A stretch of 64,000 nucleotides of DNA from Ichthyophis bannanicus (lineage: Eukaryota; Chordata; Amphibia; Gymnophiona; Ichthyophiidae), in the NCBI GenBank assembly GCA_033557465.1, contig CM066033.1:1353189834-1353253833 (forward strand), in the 5' to 3' direction. The translations under genes and the position numbers were made by a program. The stretch's first letter is position 1. Each line of letters starts with the position of its first letter. Below are positions 29,563 through 39,349 of this stretch, in pieces. The notes below the pieces were generated by a model. It was not told where the DNA came from. It saw only the letters and a list, made by a program, of their open reading frames with translations, and did no database searches.

Positions 29563-31484
29563 TGCTCCTAGGGAACTTGCCACTTCTGGTTCTAACACAA
29601 CCAGAACCTCTCACCATACCCGGAAGGTTGGTTCACTTTGCTCCCAGATGGGAACAAATCACAACAGAACAATGGACCCTCTCTATCATTCGAGAGGGTT
29701 ACAAACTTCATTTCTCCAGCCTTCCTCCCCATCATATGGTGAGACCATTCAATTCTCCCCCATCTCTCCTAACCCTGTTGGGTCAAGAGGTTTCCTCTCT
29801 TCTTGCCCAAGGGGCCATAGAAGAGGTTCCTCTTCCTCAACAAGGGTCCGGTTTCTACTCCCCTTATTTTCTCATTCCAAAGAAGACAGGGGGATTCAGA
29901 CCAATCCTAGATCTGAGAGAATTGAACAAATTTCTCTTCAAGGAGAAATTCAAAATGCTGTCTCTCGGCATTCTCCTTCCTTACCTCCAGGGTCAGGACT
30001 GGCTTTGTTCTCTAGACCTACAGGATGCGTATACACATATACTCATCCATCCATCCCACAGAAAGTATCTTCGCTTTCTGTTTCAGGGAAAACATTTCCA
30101 ATACAGAGTACTCCCCTTCGGTCTAGCCTCTGCTCCAAGAGTATTCACAAAATGCATGGCAGTCGTAGCCGCATTTCTAAGAGGCATGGGAATCTTTGTC
30201 TTCCCATATCTGGACGACTGGCTCATCCGAGCTCCAACTCAGTCACAGGCCCAGATTTCCCTGGACCACACAAGGAGCCTTTTGCAGTATCTGGGACTGG
30301 TAGTAAACCTTCCCAAGTCCCAACTCATCCCTACTCAATCTCTAGAATTCATAGGGGCCCAGTTGGACACCATCACTGCAAGGGCCTACCTTCCACAGGT
30401 TCGAGGCCAGCGCCTCCTGAGTTTGGCCTCCCAAGCTCAGTCCAGCACTCACTTGACAGCCAGGGAAATGCTACGCCTACTGGGTCATATGGCCTCCACA
30501 GTGCATGTGGTGCCCTATGCTCGTCTTCATATGAGAGCAGCTCAATGGACCCTGGCCACTCAGTGGACTCAGGCGTCAGGAGCGCTCTCAGACCAAATAC
30601 AAACCTCCGATCGTCTGTTTTGGTCCCTCCACTGGTGGACTTCCACCAAGAATCTGTTGTTGGGGGCTCCATTTCAACCATTGCTACCCCAAGCAACCCT
30701 CACAACAGATGCCTCCCAAACAGGGTGGGGAGCCCATCTGCAAACTCTCTCCACTCAGGGCACTTGGTCTCTACAGGAGACCACCCTTCATATCAATCTT
30801 CTGGAACTGCGAGCAATTTACCTTGCCCTCAAGGTCTTCCACTCCCTCCTAGCCAACCTCACTGTCCTAGTTCAGACGGACAATCAGGTGGCCATGTTTT
30901 ACATAAACAAACAAGGAGGGACGGGCTCTCTGTCGCTTTGCAACGAAGCTCTAAGACTATGGGCCTTCGCCAGAGAGCATCAGATTCACCTGCTAGCAGT
31001 GTATCTCCCAGGAGTTCAAAACTCTCGGGCAGACAGGCTCAGTCGAGTTCTGCTGCCACACGAATGGTCCCTACATTTGGACCAAATAAACCGAATCTTT
31101 CAGGAATGGGGGACCCCGGACATAGACCTCTTTGCAAGTCCGTGGAATGCCAAACTTCCCCGGTTCTGTTCCAGAACTCCGTGTCAGGGAGCTCAGGCTA
31201 CGGACGCCTTTCTCCTGAATTGGAATCAGGCATTCCTATATGCCTTTCCACCCATTCCTTTGATTCCCAAGACTCTGTTCAAACTCCAGAGGGATCATGG
31301 AACTATGATCCTCATAGCTCCACGCTGGCCACGCCAACTGTGGTTCCCTCTACTTCTACAGCTCTCCCAGGGATCCTACTTGGATCTGGGAGCTGCGCCA
31401 GACCTCCTGTCTCAGGAGGAGGGGACTTTGTGGCACCCAAACCCCAAATCCCTTCACCTCAGTGCTTGGTTACTGAAGGCTTAA
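29561..31484 (+). CDS. DIRS B2 ORF2, reverse transcriptase / RNase H (about 640 aa)
   Basis: The frame is open from within the ORF1 end and has no initiating ATG. RT: FYSPYFLIPKKTGGFRPILDL near residue 100, LCSLDLQDAYTHILIHP near 145-160, FGLASAPRVFTK, and the catalytic FPYLDDWLIRA (YLDD at 216-219). RNase H: TTDASQTGWGAHL near 380, LELRAIYLAL (Glu), TDNQVAMFYINKQGGTGS near 439 and RADRLSRVL. The last 130 residues (DIDLFASPWNAKLPRFCS, YAFPPIPLIPKTLFKL, IAPRWPRQLWFPLLL) look like the Dam-methylase-like domain described in some DIRS elements; that match is from memory of the family. All catalytic acids seem to be present. Confidence 0.92.
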
Positions 31485-32521
31485 GCCTTCAAGACTTTCA
31501 TCTTTCCCAACCAGTGAAAGATATCCTTTCTGCCTCTAGGAAACCCTCTACCAGGCGTTCCTATGCTTTCAAATGGAAACGTTTTTCCATTTGGTGTGCT
31601 CAGCAGGGTCTTGACCCTCTGGCACTTCCTTTGAATTCTCTTCTTGATTATCTCCTGCATCTATCCAATGCAGGCCTCAAGACGAATTCGGTAAGAGTCC
31701 ATTTAAGCGCTATTGCAGCATCCTTGAAACATATAAATGGACAACCTATCTCCTCTCATCCTCTTGTTGCAAGATTCATGAGAGGCCTGACTCTCACTAA
31801 ACCTCCCATCAGACCACCCCCGGTCGCATGGGATTTGAATCTAGTGCTCGGTCAACTTATGAAGCCACCTTTTGAGCCAATGTTTTCCACCTCCTTGAAA
31901 TTTCTTTCCTGGAAGGTCATCTTCCTCATTGCAGTCACTTCGGCTCGCCGCATCAGTGAGCTGCAGGCTTTAGTGGCTAATCCACCTTACACAAGATTTC
32001 ATCATGATAAGGTGGTCCTTAGGACGAATCCCCACTTTATGCCTAAAGTGGTCTCGCCTTTTCATCTTAATCAAGAGGTATATCTACCTGTCTTTTTTCC
32101 AGCTCCTCATGCATCCAATGCAGAGAGGAACCTTCATACTCTGGATTGTAAAAGAGCTCTCGCTTTTTACCTTAATAGGACTCAGCCACATCGAAAGTCT
32201 TCTCAACTTTTTGTGGCCTTTGATCCTTCCCATTTGGGACTTCCAGTCTCCAAGCGTACACTTTCCAATTGGATTGCTCAGTGTATTTCTTTTGCTTACC
32301 AGAGCAAAAACATTTCTCTGGAAGGCCATGTCACTGCTCACAATGTGAGGGCCATGGCAACTTCTATGGCTCATCTGCACTCTGTTTCCATAGATCAGAT
32401 CTGTCGAGCCGCTACCTGGGCCTCGGTTCATACCTTCACAGCCCATTACTGTTTGGACAAGGACTCCCGCCGGGATGCCTTGTTTGGCCAGGCTGTCCTC
32501 AAGCACCTGTTCCATTCCTAA
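29561..32521 (+). CDS. DIRS B2 ORF3, tyrosine recombinase at the end of a 986-codon overlapping frame
   Basis: This frame is in register with ORF1 and has no stop from the ORF1 TGA to 32521. Its first ATG is at 29648. Residues encoded before about 31450 overlap RT/RNase H in the -1 register; they are rich in Ser, Pro, His and Arg and match no domain. The recombinase follows: STRRSYAFKWKRFSIWC, SVRVHLSAIAAS, Arg I in SARRISELQALV (near 31945), HNVR at 32339-32350 and Tyr in TAHYCLDKDS at 32447-32449. All catalytic residues are present. The enzyme should integrate a circular DNA copy. A long overlap of RT and recombinase frames is known for DIRS elements. Confidence 0.88.
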   Translation, partial: LAPRELATSGSNTTRTSHHTRKVGSLCSQMGTNHNRTMDPLYHSRGLQTSFLQPSSPSYGETIQFSPISPNPVGSRGFLSSCPRGHRRGSSSSTRVRFLLPLFSHSKEDRGIQTNPRSERIEQISLQGEIQNAVSRHSPSLPPGSGLALFSRPTGCVYTYTHPSIPQKVSSLSVSGKTFPIQSTPLRSSLCSKSIHKMHGSRSRISKRHGNLCLPISGRLAHPSSNSVTGPDFPGPHKEPFAVSGTGSKPSQVPTHPYSISRIHRGPVGHHHCKGLPSTGSRPAPPEFGLPSSVQHSLDSQGNATPTGSYGLHSACGALCSSSYESSSMDPGHSVDSGVRSALRPNTNLRSSVLVPPLVDFHQESVVGGSISTIATPSNPHNRCLPNRVGSPSANSLHSGHLVSTGDHPSYQSSGTASNLPCPQGLPLPPSQPHCPSSDGQSGGHVLHKQTRRDGLSVALQRSSKTMGLRQRASDSPASSVSPRSSKLSGRQAQSSSAATRMVPTFGPNKPNLSGMGDPGHRPLCKSVECQTSPVLFQNSVSGSSGYGRLSPELESGIPICLSTHSFDSQDSVQTPEGSWNYDPHSSTLATPTVVPSTSTALPGILLGSGSCARPPVSGGGDFVAPKPQIPSPQCLVTEGLSLQDFHLSQPVKDILSASRKPSTRRSYAFKWKRFSIWCAQQGLDPLALPLNSLLDYLLHLSNAGLKTNSVRVHLSAIAASLKHINGQPISSHPLVARFMRGLTLTKPPIRPPPVAWDLNLVLGQLMKPPFEPMFSTSLKFLSWKVIFLIAVTSARRISELQALVANPPYTRFHHDKVVLRTNPHFMPKVVSPFHLNQEVYLPVFFPAPHASNAERNLHTLDCKRALAFYLNRTQPHRKSSQLFVAFDPSHLGLPVSKRTLSNWIAQCISFAYQSKNISLEGHVTAHNVRAMATSMAHLHSVSIDQICRAATWASVHTFTAHYCLDKDSRRDALFGQAVLKHLFHS

Positions 32522-32624
32522 ACAACTCCTGCCCACCTTCCCAGAATGGATGCCTGAGATCCATACGAAGATGGCGAACCTTTACAGGGGATCCCATGCA
32601 TCTAAGCTAGGGAGTCCCCATATG

Positions 32625-32720
32625 TGAGGACTTATTCCTGCTTGTTCCTGGAGATAGCACAGTTACTTACCTGTAACAGGTGATCTCTGGGAACAGCAGG
32701 AATTAGTCCTCACAACCCAC
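32625..32720 (+). repeat. DIRS B2 internal complementary region
   Basis: CATATGTGAGGACTTATTCCTGCTTGTTCCTGGAGA is the complement of the left start. It is joined to TAGCACAGTTACTTACCTGTAACAGGTGATCTCTGGGAACAGC and AGGAATTAGTCCTCAC, the complement of the right end. Confidence 0.92.
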
Positions 32721-32799
32721 CCACCTCCCCTAGGAGTTGTATCTTTTATCTATCTATCTTCCTGTCCTCTCTCTGTTGACTCAGCTATAAACTCGAAAC

Positions 32800-32986
32800 T
32801 GAGGAGAGCTGTTCAGGAAGGCGGGAAGGCAGTGCGCATGTGCAGTGGGAGGTCCCAAAAGCTTCTATTCTAAGAAGCTGGGGAGCTTTCCCGCACGGGC
32901 TCCGTCGGTACCGACGTACCCATATGTGAGGACTAATTCCTGCTGTTCCCAGAGATCACCTGTTACAGGTAAGTAACTGTGCTTTC
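32800..32986 (+). repeat. DIRS B2 right inverted terminal repeat
   Basis: Inverted partner of 27381-27560, containing the palindrome GTCGGTACCGAC near 32905 and ending TTACAGGTAAGTAACTGTGC. Confidence 0.92.
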
Positions 32987-33185
32987 AGGACCATGTCACA
33001 GCTCATAATGGGAGAGCCATGGCAGCTTCTATGGCTAATCTCCACTCTGTGTCTATCGATGACATTTGTCTAGCAGCCACCTGGGCTTCGGTACACACCT
33101 TCAGAGCCCACTACTGCCTAGACAAAGCCTCCTGTCGGGATGCCTTCTTTGGCCAAGCTGTTCTTCAAAATCTCTTCCAAACCTA
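32987..33185 (+). pseudogene. DIRS B1 tyrosine recombinase, C-terminal part
   Basis: The frame resumes as HVTAHNGRAMAASMANLHSVSIDDICLAATWASVHTF and RAHYCLDKA split over this stretch, ending in a stop at 33183-33185. The HxxR box (HNGR) and the nucleophilic Tyr are still present. Joined in thought with 26470-27380 it completes the enzyme that B2 disrupted. Confidence 0.88.
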
Positions 33186-33304
33186 ATTCAACTCCTACCC
33201 ACCGACCCTGGTTGGATGCCAGATAGCCATGGGAGGAAGGACTCTCACCTTTGATGGTGACACCTTCCTGGGGCTATCTCCCTGGCATCTTCAGCTAGGG
33301 AGTC

Positions 33305-33678
33305 CCCATATGTAAGGACTACATTCCTGCTTGTTCCTGGAGATAGCAAAGTTACTCACCTGTAACAGGTGATCTCCGGGAACAGCAGGAATTTAGTCCT
33401 CACAACCCACCCACCTCCCCTAGGAGTTGTCTCTCTCTCTCTCTCTGTCTCTTTCCTCTCTCCCTCTATCCTTTCACTCAGCTACAAACTTAACTGAAGA
33501 GGGACAGTTGGGAAGGCAGCGCACATGTGCTGAGGGATGCTCCCAAAAGCGTTCGTATTGGACGCTGGGGAGCGTTCCCGCGCAGGCTCGCTCTGTACCG
33601 ATGATACCCATATGTGAGGACTAAATTCCTGCTGTTCCCGGAGATCACCTGTTACAGGTGAGTAACTACGCTTAATCT
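33305..33678 (+). repeat. DIRS B1 internal complementary region and right inverted terminal repeat
   Basis: CATATGTAAGGACTACATTCCTGCTTGTTCCTGGAG (complement of the left start) is joined to ATAGCAAAGTTACTCACCTGTAACAGGTGATCTCCGGG (complement of the right end) at 33307-33400. A TC-rich microsatellite follows at 33427-33470, then the terminal repeat to 33673. Confidence 0.9.
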
Positions 33679-35344
33679 GCAGAATATGTTTTAGAGAGTT
33701 TTGATAGCAGTGTTAAGATTCCAGTTTTGTAAAATATGATATGCATAAAATATGGTCTTGGACAAAGGAAAATTGCATATTTGGGGAGCTTATAATATAA
33801 GCTATTTACAGTATCTGTGAGGTCCCAAAGGCTGTGCCATTAGATATCAAGAAATACACAGGTCAATGGAGAAAACTATCCTGGCCTTTAAGCACAGATA
33901 ACGCCACTTTTAAGCACAACTAACTGCTAAATACAGAAAAGAGACGAACGCGCATGTAAAGAGCAACAGAAAAACTAGCACAGAATTAATGCCAAGAGTA
34001 TTTAAATGTATTTAAATTAGAGGCAAATGAACTGCACATAATGAAATGGTATGCAAATATTGCCTGCGCCCAATGCAGAGAAATGTGTTGAGGATTTTGC
34101 AACCAGCCTTGGCACCAATATCTCTACGCCTGGGTCTGAGGTGGCTTAAACATCTAACACATGCCCCCTACAGTATTTTGTTGGCTTCGGGTGCACGATC
34201 TGAGGAGAAATGTCAAAGATGATCCAGGCATTGGGGAAAGCCCCCTATTTCATCAAAATACTGTTGGAAGGCCTCTGCCCCCGACAGCAAGCAAATCCCT
34301 GGTAGCCCAGTGGTCCCAGTGCCACCACCCACCCAAGTACAAATAATCTCTGGTGGCACAGGGGCCCCGAACCCCCCACTGGGTTCATATGGAAATTAGT
34401 CACATGGTGCCTCTGTTTCTTTGGGATAGCATGCCAAACTAGAGCGGACTTCTTGTGCGCATGTGTTTGGCTTGCTCTCCTAGTTTAAACTGCCATTTAC
34501 GCACGAATGGCTAATGCGTGGTTAATTTGCATCGAATCCCCTTTCTGCATGCCTGTGCTAAAGTCTTGTGCCAGCTGTGCACTGCAAATAGGCATAAAAG
34601 GTTGATAGAGCGTGACTTCAGCACCTGCTTTCTGCATCGGCCTGCCTATGCTCAATAAACATGTGACAACCTTTAAAATATCCACAGCACCCTGTGCTAT
34701 GACTATTATATGTTAACGAAATATTCTATCAGGCATTATTAAGATAACTCCATCATGCTTAATATTCACTATGAAGTGTAATTAGCTGAAATTGTGTTTT
34801 GGCATGGTTAAGTGCAAGTTATATGGGCTGTTGCCATTTGAAGAATTAGTGATTCTAGGAGATAGTTGTGTTCTGCACAAGCATGTGTTATGGCAGATGG
34901 AAAAAATGTTTTCATGTTGATTTTTTAGCAGTCATACTCTGTAGAACACCAAGCGCTTCCTGGCTACTGGGAAATTAGAAGTTGGTGATTCAGCCCTTAA
35001 GTTTGATCCATCTGCTCAGCCTATTGAGACATCTCATTTGTAGACTTCATTTTGAATTACCAAATGCAAGCGCAGCTTTATCAATTTTCTTAGTGTGCCC
35101 TCTCCTCCTGTTTATCTTACAAAATGAATAATAATAGTAATAAATGGCTTAAACTTCATTTGTGTCCCCTACATAGCAACACTCGTATATTGAATAAGAA
35201 GGCACTCTAATTCACCAGTGTCATTCATGTATTTGGGCTATGTATCAGACACCTTCATTTGTGACAGCATTCATAAACTGAATCCTGAACATCATTCTCT
35301 CTGTGCTCCCATTATCTTCTGGATAAATGTCTCATTGGGACATG
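33679..35344. other. No gene recognised
   Basis: About 1.7 kb of mixed, mostly AT-rich sequence between the B1 element and a CR1 relic. Short frames only; no terminal repeats or protein motifs that I can support. Confidence 0.5.
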
Positions 35345-35955
35345 TTAGCAGAGGGGCATGCTAGGGAGACACAGTTTAGTGATGCCATAAATGACTGTTT
35401 TATGGAATACTTGGTTCTAGAACCAAGAGTGGAAAGTGCTCTATATTTAGTCTTCACTGTAAACAGGGCTGACTCAGTCATTAGGCAAGACTAGGCGGTC
35501 ACCTGGGACAGTAAAGAACAGCAGCAGTCAAAGCAAAAGAATAGATCCTGACAGCCATGCAACTCAGAAGAGCCATGAGCACATTCTTTCACCTGCAGGC
35601 AGAGTGGGCGCACACATCACACATTTATGCATTTTTACAGGATTGTTGTGGGAAGAACAGTGTTGGGATGATGATTGTTAAATTTAATTACCAAATCTTA
35701 GGGGTGAGGGCAGGGATAGCTGAAGGTTCACATAGGGTGCCCAATACTTTGCACTGGCCCTTACTGTAAAGCAAGCCCTTGGTGCGAGGGGTAATAGTGG
35801 TGGGGACACTTGGCAATTGTGAACATAATGCAATCAAATATTACGTAGAAAATGTAGGAAGGATATTAAGGAAAACTACTGCAGTTGCATTTGACTAAAT
35901 GACAGATTAAATTTAATATGGAGAAAAAAGATGCATATACTGTAGGGAAAAATGT
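35345..35955 (+). mobile_element. CR1-like LINE relic split by a small hAT element
   Basis: ACARETQFSDAINDCFMEYLVLEPRVESALYLVF (35360-35455, given here with its frame intact in pieces) matches the endonuclease end of the CR1 family. After the insert the text resumes near 35771 with LGNCEHNAIKYY, matching LGNSDHNMIAFD. Very decayed. Confidence 0.65.
35464..35762. mobile_element. Non-autonomous hAT element (MITE), 299 bp
   Basis: It starts CAGGGCTGAC and ends CTGGCCCTT, imperfect hAT-type inverted ends. It is flanked by a perfect 8-bp duplication ACTGTAAA at 35456-35463 and 35763-35770. Eight-base duplications are diagnostic of hAT transposition. The CR1 frame resumes after it. No coding capacity. 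Confidence 0.8.
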
Positions 35956-36347
35956 ATCTCCAGGAACAAACAGGAATGCAGTCTTCACTTACGATTATTG
36001 TCAGTAACGACGGAGCCGGTGCAGGAATGCTCCCCAGCGTCCAAATGCAAAGCTTTTGGGAGCAATCCACTTCACCTGCTCATCTGCCCTCCTGCCTTCC
36101 CTAGTCCTCTCCTCAGTTGTTCATTTTCTGCAGAACCAGCAGGTTGTTTTCTCTTCCTGTCACTGTTGAAAAACATCATGTTTTAATTTAAATCTGTGCT
36201 CTGCCTTTCTGTCATACCTTCTCTGATACTGGCCCTGATACTCTTTTCTTTTCAAAATATTTTTTCTTTCTTTCATTTTTCATTTTTTGCAATTTTGGTG
36301 GTTTCCACCGCCAAATTAGGCCTCAGCCTTCTTTTATTTCACAACAA

Positions 36348-38226
36348 TGGAAAAACACAGCAGCAGCTTCAAAAAATGCACCAAGTGTACTGGTACACTA
36401 TCAGTCACTGATAAACATGACTGGTGTTTAAAATATTTGGGTCCAGACCATTTACTGACTGATTGTCCTTTGTGCCGATAAACGACAAAAAGAGGCCTAA
36501 AGAACAGAGCCAGACAGTATGGTTCTCTGTTTGCCCTGGATTCGATTTCAGTGGCTTCCACATCATCAAGAACATCTGCCTCCTCTCTTGGTTCTCATGT
36601 CTCCTCAAAATCCAAACATAAGGCTTAAGTCTAAGTCATCTGCATCGAAACTCGATACCAATCCTCGACATAAGTCCCTTCATCGGCATCAAGATTCACT
36701 GAAAGGTGCATCTGATGCAGACAGGTCTGCCAAATAGCCCCGGCAGGAGGACCAGCCATCCCCAAAGCACAACAGGGACTCCAGGATGCTCCCAAGGCTT
36801 CAACCTCCGGAGAGCTACTGGTTCCATGCTCTGGGACGGTGGCTTAGAGCTCTGTGTGGGATTCCATCCAGGCATCAGCCTCCTTCCTCGACCAGTGCAT
36901 CCTGGCTATCGAGAGGAGTTTGGCAGCACTCCTGGCAGCCTCGGTACCATCAGTATTGAAAGCTCCAGTGGTGCAGGTGTCTGCATCCAGCTCACAGCCG
37001 ATACCTCCGTCCCGATGACAGACCTTGAACCTACATCGGGAGACCCTCTCCCTACGATGCCTCATTTGGAACTGACAAGCATCATTGGTACCCACAGGTT
37101 CCTACTGCGGCACTGACTGATCATCGATATTGAAACCGATCCTCAGCACGGGAGCGTCGATACTTTGACTTTCTGTCAGACTCGTACTCTACCTCCTCCA
37201 ATTCCGATGATGCATCAGAGGATTCTAGGGTAACCTGGGATCTCCCTTCCATTTCATCCTCTTCTCATGAGCGGTGTCAGTCCCCGCCAGAGGACATGTC
37301 TTTTCAAGACTTCATTCAGGACGTGGCAGCAGGCCTGCAGATTACGGTGGCATCGGAGACTGAACCAAGGGCAGAGGAGTTGGAAATACTCCAATATCCC
37401 TTGGCGCTCAAAGAGGCAGTCACATTACCATTGCATCATATCCTGCAGGATCAATGCTACATATGTGGGAGGCACAGCTAATGGTTTCACCTATCAGCAA
37501 ACGACTCGATATCATATACCAATTTCCATCATGCCCTGGCTTCCAAAAGCCTCAACTACCATACCATTCCATGGTAGTGGAATCGGTGATGCAGCGCATC
37601 AAGAGTTCTAAGAATCATTTTTCCATGTCTCCAGGCAAGGACTCCAGAACTCTTGATGCCTTTGGCCATCAGTGCTTTCAGGTATGCATGCTCTGATTAC
37701 TTCCTACATGCTCTATTTGGGCATGTATCTCAAGGATATCTCCAGGGATCTAGAGAACATCGGCCCTATCCTTCCTGATGACAAACATGATGCATTCCAA
37801 GCCTTAATCAGGCAAAATCAGAATACATCCAGATTTCTTACCAGAGCATCTTTCAATGCTTTGGAGTCATTCAGCAGTCTGCATTGGTGCTCGAAGAATG
37901 GCCTGACTCCAGGCATCTGACCTTGAGCAGTGGGTTCAGGATAAATTGGCCAATATTCCCTGCTCTTTAGAGAACGTCTTTGGGAAAAGAAGGCCGAAGA
38001 GATTGAGACAGCGGATCTCACTTTATAACTCCTCTCCAGAAAGACATCAGACCCTCTAGGAGAAAGACTAATCCAAAGAAGTCTTTCTATCCTAAGAAGA
38101 AAAGATATTCTTCTTCTTATCCACCTGCAGCTGCTTACCAACCTCAGCAGCGACAGCAGGGCCCTCACCAGCCCAAAAAGCCTAAGACAACCAACTGCAC
38201 AGCCACAGCCAGCACCTGTTTTTTGA
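36348..38226 (+). pseudogene. DIRS B3 ORF1 (gag-like), broken
   Basis: MEKHSSSFKKCTKCTGTLSVTDKHDWCLKYLGPDH shows the zinc motif with the last Cys of the second pair changed to Tyr. A stop follows near 36480 and then several frame shifts. Core blocks are SPPEDMSFQDFIQDVAAGL near 37283-37335, LPYHSMVVESVMQRIKSS near 37556-37610 and MLYLGMYLKDISRDLENI near 37710-37765. The frame ends in TTT TGA C (38221-38227). Confidence 0.85.
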
Positions 38227-38620
38227 CTCCTTTCTAAAGAGCATAGCTACTCTGCCTCTGCAGGGTCCCCTACCCCTACATGTAGCAGGTGGACTATGTT
38301 CCAATGCCCACAAGTGGCTCATCACAGTAGAGTATTGTACTCTCAACATTGTCCAAATGGGCTATCTGCTTCATTTTCAAAGCTTGCCCCCCACAGCCTC
38401 CACAAGGGATTATCCAGCAAACCCCTTGCAGAAAAATTTCCTGTCAGTCGAGGTGTCCACCCTGTTAGCTCAGGGGGCTGTAGGGAGAGTTCTGCCCACC
38501 CAAGAGGGCAGGGGCTTCTACTCCTATCTTTCTTATCCCCAATGCCTCCCCCTAAACCCTGCTTATTCTCTCTGTGGACAAATGCCAGAGCCCAGGGCCA
38601 CACTGACTTGTGAAGGATTA
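38225..38620 (+). pseudogene. DIRS B3 reverse transcriptase, N-terminal fragment
   Basis: The +1 frame starts LFFDSFLKSIATLPLQGP at the ORF1 stop and continues through ITVEYCTLNIVQMGYLLHFQSLPP to GRGFYSYLSYPQ near 38520-38540. The overlapping frame in register with ORF1 is also open here, from 38227 to 38613. Confidence 0.75.
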
Positions 38621-39349
38621 CTACTTAAGCCAGTGTCCCCTTGGTAACAAACACTATACAAAAGAGAAGTAAATTTCAGATCTCTCTATGAGCCAGAAAC
38701 TGTATGAAGGAGGTTATGAGAAGCAATGCCTCATCTGTGACGTGCAATCTGATCACTGAACAGTGCAGTTGGATCTCTGATAAAATTATCTTGATCAAGA
38801 CAAACTAGCTGTAATATAGGAAATACATAGGACCAATGAGATATAGAAGTATAATTTCATAGCTGCATATCCACACTGACCATATCTGAGAGCAGGCTAG
38901 AATAATCATATTTATAGCTGTTGTAGGACTATATATATTTTCCCTCTGTCTTCCTGCAACATTTGGATATATAAAATTACCACGCAAGTGATACAAAAAA
39001 AATCTGGGCATATCAAAGATCATGCATCAACACTACTACTGAAAATAACAGATCTTTGAACTTTTCTTATTTTCCTCAGTTTTTAAAGTTAGAAGAAGGA
39101 TCTCAGTATATAAGCCACTATGGGAACTTTATAGCAATAAGATGTATCAGATGGACATTGCTGATTAATTTCAAAGGGGCTTTTTTATCAGTCATTTAAT
39201 ATTCAATTCATTAAACCATTGCTTGATCACTTTATCAATAATTTAATTCTGAAAATAGTCCATATAGAAAATCAAATTCATAGTTCTTTCAATTATTTTA
39301 TTGAGTATTTAAAAAAAAGAACTTTTAAAATTTAAAAGAACTATTTTAA
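38621..39349. other. No gene recognised
   Basis: AT-rich sequence with short frames, between the truncated DIRS and the RTE LINE. Nothing else can be supported. Confidence 0.5.

Larger units (their letters stand above)
27381..32986 (+). mobile_element. DIRS retrotransposon, family B, copy B2 (nearly intact)
   Basis: The left end is CCAGGAACAAGCAGGAATAAG after TCT (27378-27380); the right end is AGGTAAGTAACTGTGCTTTC (32986). It is inserted in the recombinase of B1. It has an intact ORF1, an intact RT/RNase H and an intact recombinase, all in overlapping frames, plus a complementary region (32630-32720) and terminal repeats. Length is 5606 bp. It is the youngest and best-preserved element in the window and may have been active recently; it may still be so, which the sequence alone cannot show. 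Confidence 0.95.
16651..33678 (+). mobile_element. DIRS retrotransposon, family B, copy B1 (outer host of two nested DIRS)
   Basis: The left terminal repeat begins CCAGGAACAAGCAGGAGAATG after AATCT (16646-16650). The right one ends GGTGAGTAACTACGCTT followed again by AATCT (33674-33678). Its own sequence is 16651-18658, 24402-27380 and 32987-33673. The reading frame stops at 18658 within the basic tail of ORF1 and resumes at 24402 with DRLSKSTATP-like text. It stops again in the recombinase at 27380 and resumes at 32987. Element length without the inserts is about 5.7 kb, typical for DIRS. Confidence 0.93.
35960..38620 (+). mobile_element. DIRS retrotransposon, family B, copy B3 (5' half only)
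   Basis: The left end CCAGGAACAAACAGGAATGC after TCT (35957-35959), a terminal-repeat remnant and an ORF1 with the start of RT are present. Similarity stops within the RT fingers near 38550-38620. No recombinase or right end is seen nearby, so the 3' half was lost by deletion. Confidence 0.85.

Noticed and set aside
33679..35344. Possible host exons in the element-poor gap
   Set aside because: Only short frames, no convincing splice-site and codon-bias combination, no recognisable protein.
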